Of a stretch of 64,000 nucleotides of DNA, positions 1-8,285 are shown piece by piece. Source of the stretch: UBA4923 sp964486135 (GTDB lineage: Bacteria; Bacillota; Clostridia; Saccharofermentanales; DTU023); assembly GCA_964486135.1 (NCBI GenBank), contig CAZAKT010000004.1, forward strand, positions 4,333-68,332, written 5' to 3'. The translations under genes were made by a program, and so were the position numbers. The notes beneath the pieces are model-generated. The model saw nothing but the letters and a program-made list of their open reading frames with translations. It had not been told where the DNA came from and ran no database searches. Position 1 is the stretch's first letter. Each line of letters opens with the position of its first letter.

Positions 1-1875
1 GCCGTCCATGAAAAAGGGGAGACTCTCGACCAGGGTGACCTGGAGACCGCGTTCAGCCGCCAACATGAAGGCCAGCTCGGATCCGACAAGACCACCCCCG
101 ATCAGGACTGCCTTTTCTTTGCCATCAGCAAGACCCGGGTCGGACAAGAGGGTCCGGGCGGTAACAGCCTGATCGATGCCTTCCAGGGGAGGCAGGTATT
201 CCCGGCTGCCCGTGGCACAGACAATGCTGTCATATTTCCCCTCGATCAGCATCTGCAGGGTCGCCTCCGTTGAGAAATTTACGGAAAAATACGGATTCTC
301 CCGTCTTTCCCTGGCCAGGGTCCTCTCCATCCATTCGAGGTAGTTGCGGAGGTCCCGCTTGAAGGCGGGGACAGCCGCCAAACGGACCAGACCCCCGACG
401 CCGGGCTGCTGGTCAATCAGGCGGACCTCATGGCCCCGGGCCAGTGCCGCCATAGCACACTCAAAACCAGCGGGTCCGGCCCCGACAATGGCGATTTTTT
501 TCTTGACTGGAGCCTCCTTGATCTCCCGGGGCAGGCTTGCCTCAAAGGAGGTCCGCGGATTTACGGCGCACATGGGATGGCCGCCTTCGATAAATTCCTT
601 GATACAGGCTTCCTGGCAGCCGATACAGGGTCGGATATCAGCTACCCGGCCAGCGTAGGCCTTGTTGGGCCACTGGGGGTCCGCCAGCAAGGGCCGGCCC
701 AGCATGACCAGATCACACATATCCTCGGCCAGGGCTCTTTCAGCCAAATCAGGATAGCCCAGTTTCCCCACGCCGGCGACCGGGACGGCCAGGCCTTTAT
801 TGGACAGGACCCCCTGTTCAGCGAAATGTTGCTTGACCAGCCGGGCAGCCTCCAGAAAAAGACCGGGTTTCATGCTGGCAGGCGGATGGGGCAGCCACCA
901 GTTATCGTAGCAACCCAGGTCCACATCAAAGGCGTCGACTCCCGCCTTGACCAGGTTTTCCATATAAATGAGCGTTTCTTCGATCCTGCGCTCTTGCCTG
1001 AACTTCCTAAGGGATTTCACCGTGTCCATCCGGTCCCCATAGCTGGCCCTGAGGGCCAGGGACAGGTCGATCCGATACATGATCGGATAATCCGGGCCCG
1101 TCCGCTTCCTGATCTCGGAAACAAGATCCAGTCCGAAGGCCTGCCAGTCGGCATAAGGGCCCAGTTTCCGCCGGTTGAAGGCCCGGTTTGTCATCTGCTC
1201 AAGCAGGTAGCCCTCGTGTCCGTGCAGGTAAACGCCGTCAAGGGTAGCCGTTTTGGCATCGGCCGCGGCCTGGCCAAAATTCTTGATGATTTTTTTCAGT
1301 TTTCCGTCCGACAGGCGGAGGCAGGGCAGGCCCGGCAGATAGTAGTTGGGGTTGAAGGAGGATGAGACCGGGAACTTGTGCTGGTTGACCAGGCATTGGG
1401 GATTTCCAACCCGGCCAAGACCTGCTGAAAGCTGAATGAAGAAGGGGGTCCCTGCCGCGTGGACCAGATGGGCGAGATCCCGCCAGCCGGAAAAATGAGT
1501 CCGGCTTCCCACTATTTTGGGGAAATAGGTCAGCTTGCCCGGTTCAGTCAGGGAGGGGTCGATACCGAATGAAACGGGCACCAGACCGGAGGTAATGAGA
1601 CCGACACCGCCGCGGGCCCTTTCCTCAAAGTAGGCCAGCATGGCCTGATTGGGGCGGCCGGTTTCTTCGGCGAGTGAGATGTTGCCCATGGGGGCCATGA
1701 CCAGCCTGTTTTTCAAGGTGACGCTATTTATGGTCAGGGGCGAGAAAATAGTCTTATAGGGGTAGAGCAACTGGGTCATCCGGCCCGATGCTTCCTTTTC
1801 CGGGTCGAGAAACCAGTCACCGGAGTCCGAAAGCCATTCAGTTACCAGCCCTTCCGGGTAGCGCGTCTCTGACAT
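1..1875 (-). CDS. NADH:flavin oxidoreductase / 2,4-dienoyl-CoA reductase-type enzyme, C-terminus off the window
   Basis: The reading frame is open from an ATG at 1875 to the window edge, giving 625 visible residues; the C-terminus is missing. GGAGG precedes the ATG by about 8 nt. The N-terminal part is an old-yellow-enzyme TIM barrel (motif MAPMGN near residue 52, LGRP near the end of the barrel). It is followed by a CIGCQEAC cluster with a later Cys (about residues 415-436), which in this family binds a 4Fe-4S cluster, and by a dinucleotide-binding IVGAGPAG motif near residue 457. This FMN/4Fe-4S/FAD layout is that of FadH, 2-enoate reductase and bile-acid or trimethylamine-type oxidoreductases; the substrate cannot be told. 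It would reduce an activated C=C bond with NAD(P)H. Head-to-head with gdh. Confidence 0.85.
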   Translation of the reverse strand, partial: MSETRYPEGLVTEWLSDSGDWFLDPEKEASGRMTQLLYPYKTIFSPLTINSVTLKNRLVMAPMGNISLAEETGRPNQAMLAYFEERARGGVGLITSGLVPVSFGIDPSLTEPGKLTYFPKIVGSRTHFSGWRDLAHLVHAAGTPFFIQLSAGLGRVGNPQCLVNQHKFPVSSSFNPNYYLPGLPCLRLSDGKLKKIIKNFGQAAADAKTATLDGVYLHGHEGYLLEQMTNRAFNRRKLGPYADWQAFGLDLVSEIRKRTGPDYPIMYRIDLSLALRASYGDRMDTVKSLRKFRQERRIEETLIYMENLVKAGVDAFDVDLGCYDNWWLPHPPASMKPGLFLEAARLVKQHFAEQGVLSNKGLAVPVAGVGKLGYPDLAERALAEDMCDLVMLGRPLLADPQWPNKAYAGRVADIRPCIGCQEACIKEFIEGGHPMCAVNPRTSFEASLPREIKEAPVKKKIAIVGAGPAGFECAMAALARGHEVRLIDQQPGVGGLVRLAAVPAFKRDLRNYLEWMERTLARERRENPYFSVNFSTEATLQMLIEGKYDSIVCATGSREYLPPLEGIDQAVTARTLLSDPGLADGKEKAVLIGGGLVGSELAFMLAAERGLQVTLVESLPFFMDG

Positions 1876-1984
1876 CTTGCCAATACCTCCATTCCCCCTG
1901 CTCTTGAAAATCATACCACGTCTCCCCGATTTCCCGCAGGAGATGCCTGGAGGCTGACGACGCCGGATCAGCAGGTTTTTTCAA

Positions 1985-2013
1985 TTGTTACTTCATCCAA
2001 ATACTGATAGGAT
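1985..2013 (+). promoter_or_regulatory. Putative sigma-A-type promoter of gdh
   Basis: TTGTTA (1985-1990) and TAGGAT (2008-2013) are separated by 17 bp and lie 45 bp before the gdh ATG. Pattern match only. Confidence 0.5.
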
Positions 2014-2057
2014 ACAGGCAGTTGAAGTACTTAGAAAGATCTGTGGAGGGGCACATC

Positions 2058-3344
2058 ATGGCAGACAAAGATTTCAATGCGTACACTATGGCACAGGAGC
2101 AATTCGACCGCATCGCCGATGATCTTGATCTCAAACCCGCGGTCAGGGAACTTCTTCGGACCCCCCTTAGGGAATACCACTTCTCCATTCCCATCAAGAT
2201 GGATGACGGGAGCCACCAGGTCTTCCGCGGATTCCGGATCCAGCACAACGATGCCCGTGGTCCCTGCAAGGGAGGCATCCGCTTCCACCCCAATGAAACG
2301 GCCGATACCGTCCGCGGCCTGAGCCTTTGGATGACCTGGAAATGCGCCGTCGCCAATATTCCTCTTGGCGGTGGCAAGGGGGGTGTCATCTGTGATCCCT
2401 ACAAGCTGTCCCCCCGCGAACAGGAGGCCATCTGCCGGGGCTATATCCGCCAGATCCACCAGGTCGTCAGCCCTACCCGTGATGTACCGGCGCCTGATGT
2501 CATGACAAATGCCCAGCATATGCTTTGGATGCTTGACGAGTACGAGACGATCGTCGGGGAGAAGATGCCGGGCGTCATTACGGGCAAGCCCGTCTCCATG
2601 GGCGGTTCCCTTGGCCGTACTGAGGCCACAGGCTACGGCGTCATCTATGTCCTTCGCGAATTGCTGCAGGACAGGGCAATTGACCTTGCGGGCACCCGGG
2701 CCGCTGTCCAGGGTTTCGGCAAGGTAGCCCAGTACGCCATCGAGCTCTATACGGAACTGGGCGGCAGGGTCACCTGTGTCTCCTGCTGGTGCCAGACCAA
2801 TAAGTGCGCCTTCTCCTTCCGGAGAGCAGAGGGGATCAATCTGGCGGAACTCCAGGCCATGACCGACGAATACGGAAGCATTGACAGGGTCAAGGCGGAG
2901 GCAGCGGGCTATGAGGTGCTGGAAGGCGGCGAATGGTTGAAGCAGGATGTGGACCTTCTTATCCCCGCGGCCCTTGAGAACCAGATCACGGCTGCCAACG
3001 CCGGAGAGATCAAGCCCTCTGTGAAAATAATCGTGGAAGGGGCCAACGGACCTACCAGCCCGGAGGCCGATCAAATCCTCAACGAGCGTGGCGTCACCAT
3101 CATCCCGGATTTTCTTGCCAATGCCGGCGGCGTGACCTGCTCCTACTTTGAGCAGGTCCAGAACAATATGAACTACTACTGGCCAAAAGAGGAAGTCCTT
3201 GAAAAACTGGACGCCAAAATGACCGATGCCTTCCACGGCGTCTTGAAGCTGTCGAAGGAAAAAGCGGTCCCCTTGCGTGACGCGGCCTATATGATCGCGA
3301 TCGCCCGGGTCGCGGAAGCCTGCCATCTACGGGGCTGGGTATAG
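2058..3344 (+). CDS. gdhA: Glutamate dehydrogenase (Glu/Leu/Phe/Val dehydrogenase family)
   Basis: Interconverts glutamate and 2-oxoglutarate plus ammonia with NAD(P)H; in an amino-acid fermenter it probably regenerates 2-oxoglutarate for the transaminases. The ATG at 2058 is chosen because GGAGGGG lies just upstream, whereas the longer frame from 2022 has no such site; the product is 428 residues, normal for the family. Visible are the substrate-binding GPCKGGIRFHP region (68-78), the catalytic-lysine motif PLGGGKGG (102-109) and the C-terminal ANAGGVTCSYFEQVQ block. At the end of the second Rossmann strand (238-250), where the usual motif has an Asp that helps read the cofactor, this protein has a cysteine-rich stretch with Cys240, 243, 245 and 250. 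It appears monocistronic, between its own promoter and a terminator at 3379. Confidence 0.93.
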   Translation: MADKDFNAYTMAQEQFDRIADDLDLKPAVRELLRTPLREYHFSIPIKMDDGSHQVFRGFRIQHNDARGPCKGGIRFHPNETADTVRGLSLWMTWKCAVANIPLGGGKGGVICDPYKLSPREQEAICRGYIRQIHQVVSPTRDVPAPDVMTNAQHMLWMLDEYETIVGEKMPGVITGKPVSMGGSLGRTEATGYGVIYVLRELLQDRAIDLAGTRAAVQGFGKVAQYAIELYTELGGRVTCVSCWCQTNKCAFSFRRAEGINLAELQAMTDEYGSIDRVKAEAAGYEVLEGGEWLKQDVDLLIPAALENQITAANAGEIKPSVKIIVEGANGPTSPEADQILNERGVTIIPDFLANAGGVTCSYFEQVQNNMNYYWPKEEVLEKLDAKMTDAFHGVLKLSKEKAVPLRDAAYMIAIARVAEACHLRGWV

Positions 3345-3378
3345 GCTCCGGACAATCCGGTAACTGAAGAGATCGAGG

Positions 3379-3406
3379 GGGGCTGTCCGAAGGGACAGCC
3401 CTCTTT
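3379..3406 (+). terminator. Rho-independent terminator of gdh
   Basis: GGGCTGTCC (3380-3388) pairs perfectly with GGACAGCCC (3393-3401) around a GAAG loop and is followed by a short TCTTTC tail. It sits 35 bp after the gdh stop, at the edge of the convergent amrS gene. Confidence 0.75.
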
Positions 3407-4272
3407 CAAGCCCCCTGGATATTACCCAGGACAATATGTTGGAGCGATTCACCGGCGATGTCGCGCAGGCGATAGAGTTTTTCCAGGGGGGTCGCCGGCG
3501 CGTCAAAATGATAGCAGGGGAAATAGCGGGACAGGTGCAGGGGCAGGGCGGGATCAAGCGAGGCAAGGAATTCGGCCTCCCGCCTCATATCCTCCTCATC
3601 ATCCGACAGGCCGGGTACGATCAGGCTTGTAATCTCCACGTGAGCGACAGCCTGGGCCAAGCGGATGGTCCGCAAGGTGACATCGAGGCGGCCGCCCAGT
3701 CTCCTGTAGCCCTCCTGGGAAAAGGCCTTCAGATCAATGTTCCAGGCCGTAATAAGTGGCAAGAGCTCCTGGAGCGGTCCTTCCTCTATCTGTCCATTGG
3801 TTACGACCACGGTCTCAAGAGCTTTCTCACGGGCCAGTCTGGATGTGTCCCGGACATACTCATAGCCGACCAGGGGCTCATTGTAGGTGAAGGCAATCCC
3901 GATATTGCCCCTGGCTTGATAGGCCAGGGCCATTTTGACCAGCTCCTCCGGCGGGACCGCTGTCGTCCGCTGTGACGCGGTCGCTTCCCGGGCGATTTCA
4001 TAATTCTGGCAAAAGGGGCAGGCCATGTTGCATCCGTAACTTCCCGCTGACAGGATGGCGCTTCCCGGATGAAAAAAGGAAAGGGGCTTTTTTTCGATGG
4101 GATCCAGGGCAAGGCTGGTCAAGCGGCCGTAGTTGGCCGCGAGGACAGTGCCGTCCTTAACAGTCCGCGCCCCACAGTAACCCAGCCCGCCCTCTGGGAT
4201 AAGGCAATGTCGCCAGCAAACCCCGCAGGTCACCGCTGGACGGGGGTCCTGCTTGTTTCCATCCTTTTTCAT
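3406..4272 (-). CDS. amrS: AmmeMemoRadiSam system radical SAM enzyme
   Basis: A 288-residue radical SAM protein. CNMACPFC (Cys81, 85, 88) is the CxxxCxxC motif that binds the SAM-cleaving 4Fe-4S cluster; an extra N-terminal set (Cys16, 19, 23, 33) is typical of the PflA-like AmrS family and may bind metal. The start overlaps the stop of amrA as ATGA, so the two are translationally coupled. It is the last gene of the three-gene cassette amrB-amrA-amrS. The reaction of this system is not established to my knowledge; the fixed co-occurrence of the three families is the basis of the name. The family assignment is firm, the function is not. Confidence 0.88.
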   Translation of the reverse strand: MKKDGNKQDPRPAVTCGVCWRHCLIPEGGLGYCGARTVKDGTVLAANYGRLTSLALDPIEKKPLSFFHPGSAILSAGSYGCNMACPFCQNYEIAREATASQRTTAVPPEELVKMALAYQARGNIGIAFTYNEPLVGYEYVRDTSRLAREKALETVVVTNGQIEEGPLQELLPLITAWNIDLKAFSQEGYRRLGGRLDVTLRTIRLAQAVAHVEITSLIVPGLSDDEEDMRREAEFLASLDPALPLHLSRYFPCYHFDAPATPLEKLYRLRDIAGESLQHIVLGNIQGA

Positions 4273-4790
4273 TCCGTCTCCTTGTAGCGGGTCACCTCGA
4301 ACCGCTCGAGCCCGTAGGCTTCATCAGGATGGATGCCTGCCTTCCCAAGCGCGATCGACAGCTGTTGGGCCACCGTATCGATGCCTTCCAACTTCGGCAG
4401 GAGCAGGCCTCGTCTGCTGCCGGCACTTACGATAACCCCATAGCGGTCCGGATCAAGTTCCCGGGGAGAGGTGATGGCTTCAGCGGGGGCAAGCAGATCC
4501 ACGCTGAGGGTGATCTTGTCCAGCTCTCCCCGCGTGACCGGGGGGAATCGGGGATCCTCTGTGGCGGAAGCCACTGCATTGTGGATAATCTCCTCCGCCA
4601 GGGATTTTTGGACAGGTCTGATGGTTCCGATACAGCCCCGTAGCTGGCCGGCCTTATAGAGGGTGACGAAGGCAGCGGCCCGGGCAGAGACAAGTTCCGC
4701 CGGCAGGTCGGGGGACGGATCCAGGATCTTTCCCTCACGGAGGTAATGATCGATGGCCAGGCGTGCCAGCCTGACATAGGGGTTTTGCAT
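4269..4790 (-). CDS. amrA: AmmeMemoRadiSam system protein A (AMMECR1 family)
   Basis: A 173-residue AMMECR1-domain protein. The signature LRGCIGTI lies around residues 60-67 and the family's C-terminal pattern around GLLLPKLEG is present. The frame is open further upstream to 5051, but the start at 4790 (MQNPYVRLARLAI) has a clear GGAGG about 7 nt before it and matches the family's N-terminus, so the longer form is rejected. It lies 10 bp after amrB and overlaps amrS by four bases. Human AMMECR1 is linked to a developmental syndrome but no enzymatic activity is established. Its place in the cassette suggests that it works with the Memo-like and radical SAM proteins. Confidence 0.9.
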   Translation of the reverse strand: MQNPYVRLARLAIDHYLREGKILDPSPDLPAELVSARAAAFVTLYKAGQLRGCIGTIRPVQKSLAEEIIHNAVASATEDPRFPPVTRGELDKITLSVDLLAPAEAITSPRELDPDRYGVIVSAGSRRGLLLPKLEGIDTVAQQLSIALGKAGIHPDEAYGLERFEVTRYKETE

Positions 4791-4800
4791 GGAGGCCTCC

Positions 4801-5598
4801 TTATTCAGGGTAAAAGGACGCGACCGCATAACCGACGCCGAAGGGGCCCTCATAGGAATACAAGTCTGTCTTGACCTTGCTCCCCTCCAGCACTCCCGCC
4901 AGGATCTGGAAAGACCGGAGGCCACATTCAGCGGCTCTCTCCAGCAGGCGGGGATCAAAATGGAAGAGGGATTCAAGTTCACCTGTGCGGAAGATGCGGA
5001 CGATCTCGGCGTCAAATTGCGGTCCTTCCGGCCGGTAACCATAGGGTCCATCCAGTTTCAGGACATGCGACAGGTCTCCGCTGGCAATATAGACAGCGCG
5101 CCGACCAAGGGCTCCTGCCACCCGGGCGAGCGAACGGCCCGCCTCATGGTGGACTGATTCGGGCAGGAGGGAGATACCGGTCACCACCAACTGGAAGTCC
5201 CTGTACTCTTCGTGGATAAAACGCAGGGGGATCAGGACCCCGTGGTCCAGTCCCTTGCGCCCCAGCCCCGTGACAGACGCGGCAATTCCATTTTCAAGCA
5301 GGTCCTGGAGGAAAGCTTGGGAAAAAACAGCGTCGAGCGCAACCGATTCCCCAAGGCCTCCTTGGCCAAAGGATCCAAAATCACCCTCAGCCCTGTCACC
5401 GCCGGCGATAAAGAAGCCGTCGGCGTAAAGGGGGGCATGCGGTGAGCTTAGGATAATCGTATCCGGCTTGAGTTCCGCAATTTCCCTTGCCAGGCGCCGG
5501 AAGGCCGCGATCGTACTTTCAATCTTTCTTTCTTCCCCCCGCCCGATTTCCGGCAGGATGATCGGGGGATGGGGTACGGCGTAGGCTCCAAGAATCAT
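4801..5598 (-). CDS. amrB: AmmeMemoRadiSam system protein B (Memo / class III extradiol dioxygenase-like)
   Basis: A 265-residue protein of the Memo/LigB fold. It begins with the typical GAYAVPHPPIILPE segment (His near residue 9) and contains SSPHAPLYAD (around 50-60) and ASGDLSH (around 172-178), which carry the conserved His and Asp that bind iron in LigB-type dioxygenases. Memo proteins share the fold; human MEMO1 has been reported to bind metal, but a dioxygenase substrate is not known. First gene of the amrB-amrA-amrS cassette on the minus strand. The start is an ATG at 5598 with GGGAGGA just upstream. Confidence 0.87.
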   Translation of the reverse strand: MILGAYAVPHPPIILPEIGRGEERKIESTIAAFRRLAREIAELKPDTIILSSPHAPLYADGFFIAGGDRAEGDFGSFGQGGLGESVALDAVFSQAFLQDLLENGIAASVTGLGRKGLDHGVLIPLRFIHEEYRDFQLVVTGISLLPESVHHEAGRSLARVAGALGRRAVYIASGDLSHVLKLDGPYGYRPEGPQFDAEIVRIFRTGELESLFHFDPRLLERAAECGLRSFQILAGVLEGSKVKTDLYSYEGPFGVGYAVASFYPE

Positions 5599-5680
5599 GG
5601 TTACAGTCCTCCCTTGCTGACGGGCAGGCTTCCCGGGAGACTATCCGTTTGGTGGCGAGCTGGTCTGTGCCCTCCCGGTA

Positions 5681-6415
5681 TCAGCCGACCGCGCCCATGC
5701 AGTATTCGCAGGCCCCGTTCTCGTCGGGCATGGTCATGGCCCCGCAATGTGGACAGATGACCCTTTGTTTGGGTTTCGCCTTTTCCTGTTTCTCCTCCAT
5801 GGCCCCATCACGCAGGCTTAGCAGGGCGGCCACGATCTCTTTCGCGTCACGATTGGCTTCCTTGTAATCGGGATGGAGAATTCCTTTCTCCAGGGAGGAA
5901 TTGTTGACCTGGAGGCGCATCTGGTTGATCCAGGGATGCGAGACATCGATCAGAACATAGAAGTTGTAATAGGTGACTTCTTTTGTTTTTGCCGGAACAG
6001 CCGGTTTGCCGTCCTTGGCGGGAACCGCCCGTTCAATGGTTTCAGTCCGGCTGCCTTGCTCAAGGTCAACACGGGCACCCAGGATCTGTTCTGCCGTGAA
6101 AACATCGGGATTGGCATCCTGGTAACGGCGGGCTTTGGTGATGAACCACAGGCTTCGCCCATCGTCGACGTAGAGCTTGAGGGATGACCCCACCGTCCTG
6201 GTCGGTTCAATGGTCTGGATCAGCTCCTGGTTTTCGGCGCGGTCATCGAGATGCTGTTTCATCTCTTCCACGGTGAAGTTCTTTCTGCTCGTCAGGTAGG
6301 GCGACTGCTTTTTCGCGCACTCCGAACAGAGCCGGCCGTCCTTGACCTTTTTCCCTCCGAGAAGTCCCGTTTTCCCACCGCAAATATCACAATTTTTTCG
6401 GTCGAAAATCCCCAT
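5681..6415 (-). CDS. DUF4428-type zinc-ribbon protein with PH-like middle domain
   Basis: A 244-residue cytoplasmic protein with a zinc ribbon at each end. The N-terminal CDICGG...CSEC pattern is that of DUF4428, and the C-terminal CPHCGAM...CEYC is a second ribbon. The middle (about 45-210) resembles the bacterial PH-like or short C-terminal domain often joined to DUF4428. A GTG at 6421 is in frame, but the ATG at 6415 has the better-spaced AGGAAGG and is chosen. The gene lies between amrB and a trigger-factor-like gene with no sign of a shared operon. Function unknown; the name rests on recall of the DUF4428 pattern. Confidence 0.6.
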   Translation of the reverse strand: MGIFDRKNCDICGGKTGLLGGKKVKDGRLCSECAKKQSPYLTSRKNFTVEEMKQHLDDRAENQELIQTIEPTRTVGSSLKLYVDDGRSLWFITKARRYQDANPDVFTAEQILGARVDLEQGSRTETIERAVPAKDGKPAVPAKTKEVTYYNFYVLIDVSHPWINQMRLQVNNSSLEKGILHPDYKEANRDAKEIVAALLSLRDGAMEEKQEKAKPKQRVICPHCGAMTMPDENGACEYCMGAVG

Positions 6416-6523
6416 ATACACCTTCCTTTCGGGAGCCTGGCCCCATAGGTATTATCTCCGGCAACGATTGTCCGGAACTAAGACTAAGTTTAGCATGACT
6501 CGCAAACTCGGCGCTTGGGTAAC

Positions 6524-7276
6524 TTAGTTCGTATCCTCTTCCGACTCCGGCTTAAGACTGATTTGGGGCTCAAGCCAGGCTGTCATCTCATCCAGCAGGG
6601 CCAGGACTGGAACTTCCTCCATATAGATATGGACCGGTACGAGTTCACGGACTTCCGCTTCCTTCATACCCGACAGCTCAGTCAACTCCCTGATATAGCC
6701 GGCGTAGGAGGCCAGATCAAATTCCCGGCCCTGGCGTTTCAGGTATTCCTGCGCCAGGACACGGAAGAGGAAGTTGTTGCGTCCTAGATAGAGCACATGC
6801 TGGCGAACCTCCCCCTCGTCAAGGCCCGGAGCTCCAAATTCCTTCCGGCCTGCCTCTGTCAGGGTCATACCCTGTCGCTTGGCGTTTTCCTCAAAGGCCT
6901 CCAGGCGTAATTGGCTCTCCCGGGTCGCCTCCTCGTCATTTATTGCGAAGGTGCTCCGCTGGACCAGCTGTGGCAGCAGATAGTTCATCAGGACCATCTG
7001 TGTCTGTTCAGCCACCATGGCAAGCGGTATTTCCCGGACCAGGGTTTCCCTGTATTGTTCAACGCTTTCAATCCCGGGCAGCTCTTCTTTCTTTACCATT
7101 TCATCTGTCAGGACGTGGGGCTGTCCCTCCGCCAGCTCGATCGTACTGTGTTTTTCAGCCAGACTTTGACACTGCATCTCCACAAAAGAGTCCAAGTCAG
7201 GTAGTGTCAGTTGGGTGAGTGATTCGGGGATTTCGATGCTCTTGTAATCGTAGATAAAGCTAACTTTTGTATCCAT
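6524..7276 (-). CDS. Trigger factor C-terminal-domain-like protein
   Basis: A 250-residue, acidic, mostly helical protein without signal peptide. Features such as DEMVKKEELPGIESVEQYRE (around 65-84) and the following long helices resemble the substrate-binding C-terminal domain of trigger factor, but the ribosome-binding motif and the FKBP-type isomerase domain of full-length Tig are absent. It could be a cytoplasmic holdase or simply share the helical fold. The start at 7276 (MDTKVSF) has GGAAG upstream; the frame is open to 7330 but that extension lacks a ribosome binding site. Function is inferred only from weak sequence resemblance. Confidence 0.45.
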   Translation of the reverse strand: MDTKVSFIYDYKSIEIPESLTQLTLPDLDSFVEMQCQSLAEKHSTIELAEGQPHVLTDEMVKKEELPGIESVEQYRETLVREIPLAMVAEQTQMVLMNYLLPQLVQRSTFAINDEEATRESQLRLEAFEENAKRQGMTLTEAGRKEFGAPGLDEGEVRQHVLYLGRNNFLFRVLAQEYLKRQGREFDLASYAGYIRELTELSGMKEAEVRELVPVHIYMEEVPVLALLDEMTAWLEPQISLKPESEEDTN

Positions 7277-7453
7277 AAGGCTTCCTTTACACTGTTTTCC
7301 GCCGGCTGTCCAGGACAAGCCGGCAAACACTTCAAATCATATTCTACAGAATAACCCCCGCCCCGTCTTTTTGTCGTGCCCGGCAATACAAGGAAGCGGA
7401 TCGCAGTCACCCGAAAATCCGGTATACTTGCCTGGAGGATCTCGTGTACATCT

Positions 7454-8203
7454 ATGATTTATTTCTTTATCATCCTTTTTTTCATGCTCATCCTCGAAAC
7501 CGTAGTCGGTTTCGGATCGACCTCGATCGGCATCCCCATCCTGGCGCTGGCTCTGGGGACAGAAAAATCGGTCGCCTTGATGTCGGCCTCCGGTATGGCC
7601 CTCTGCCTGGTCATTTTCATTACACAAATCCGGCAGGTGAATTGGCGCGAATTTCTTATCATTGCCTCCTGTATTCTCCCTTTCCTTCCCTTGGGCTACC
7701 TGCTCTACGCCAAGCTCCGTTTATTTGAATGGGCCCTTCGCCTGATCATTGGGACGGTTGTCGTCACCGTCGCCGGGCATGAATTGTGGCGGAACCTGAT
7801 CAAGAGGGAGGAGAGTAAGCTCCCTCCCTGGATAATTTATTCCGCCTTGGGACTCGGCGCTGTCGTCGAGGGTATGTTTTCCATGGGTGGCCCCCTGGTC
7901 AATCTCTACTCCTTGACCCGCCTTAAGGACAAGAGCGTCTTCCGGGCGACCATGGCCGGGATTTGGACCCTCTCCATCAGCCTCTCCCTGGTCTTTCGCG
8001 TTTTCTATCTCCAGGTCTACACAAAAACCATGTGGACAAGTATTCTTTACAGCCTGCCGATCATGGCCGTCGCCTTTATCCTTGGCAACAGGCTCCATCA
8101 CAGGATTCCCCAGGAAAAGTTCAAAAATATTGTTTATGCTGTCCAGCTATTGAGCGGTCTCTTCTCAATCGTCGGGGGACTATCCCTTCTAATCAAGCAA
8201 TAG
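7454..8203 (+). CDS. TauE/SafE family sulfite/organic-anion exporter, copy 1
   Basis: A 249-residue integral membrane protein with about eight hydrophobic segments and the duplicated TauE/SafE pattern: ETVVGFGSTSIGIPIL near the N-terminus and GAVVEGMFSMGGPLVNLY in the middle. The family moves sulfite, sulfoacetate or similar small anions across the membrane. The ATG at 7454 is used although GGAGG lies 15 nt upstream, rather long; no better in-frame start is visible. It is followed after 82 bp by a close paralogue. The divergent ABC importer nearby looks sulfonate/nitrate-like, which may be functionally related. Confidence 0.85.
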   Translation: MIYFFIILFFMLILETVVGFGSTSIGIPILALALGTEKSVALMSASGMALCLVIFITQIRQVNWREFLIIASCILPFLPLGYLLYAKLRLFEWALRLIIGTVVVTVAGHELWRNLIKREESKLPPWIIYSALGLGAVVEGMFSMGGPLVNLYSLTRLKDKSVFRATMAGIWTLSISLSLVFRVFYLQVYTKTMWTSILYSLPIMAVAFILGNRLHHRIPQEKFKNIVYAVQLLSGLFSIVGGLSLLIKQ

Positions 8204-8285
8204 GTCTCCAAAATAGCGTATACTCTTGGGCAAGGTAGCCCGGCTGTGACCGGCCTTCAATCTGTTTGCACTTGAGGTGGAATCT

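Noticed and set aside
430..1365. 311-codon plus-strand frame near the left edge
   Set aside because: Antisense to the old-yellow-enzyme-type oxidoreductase, whose flavin and Fe-S motifs are clear on the minus strand.
2769..2840. Possible compensated frameshift in gdh causing the Cys-rich stretch
   Set aside because: Other frames of the segment do not restore the usual motif, and I recall similar tryptophan/cysteine-containing versions in some Clostridia; kept as a real variant.
2031..3326. 431-codon open frame antisense to gdh
   Set aside because: Lies wholly opposite a clear glutamate dehydrogenase; it arises from GC-rich third positions and has no ribosome binding site or recognisable domain.
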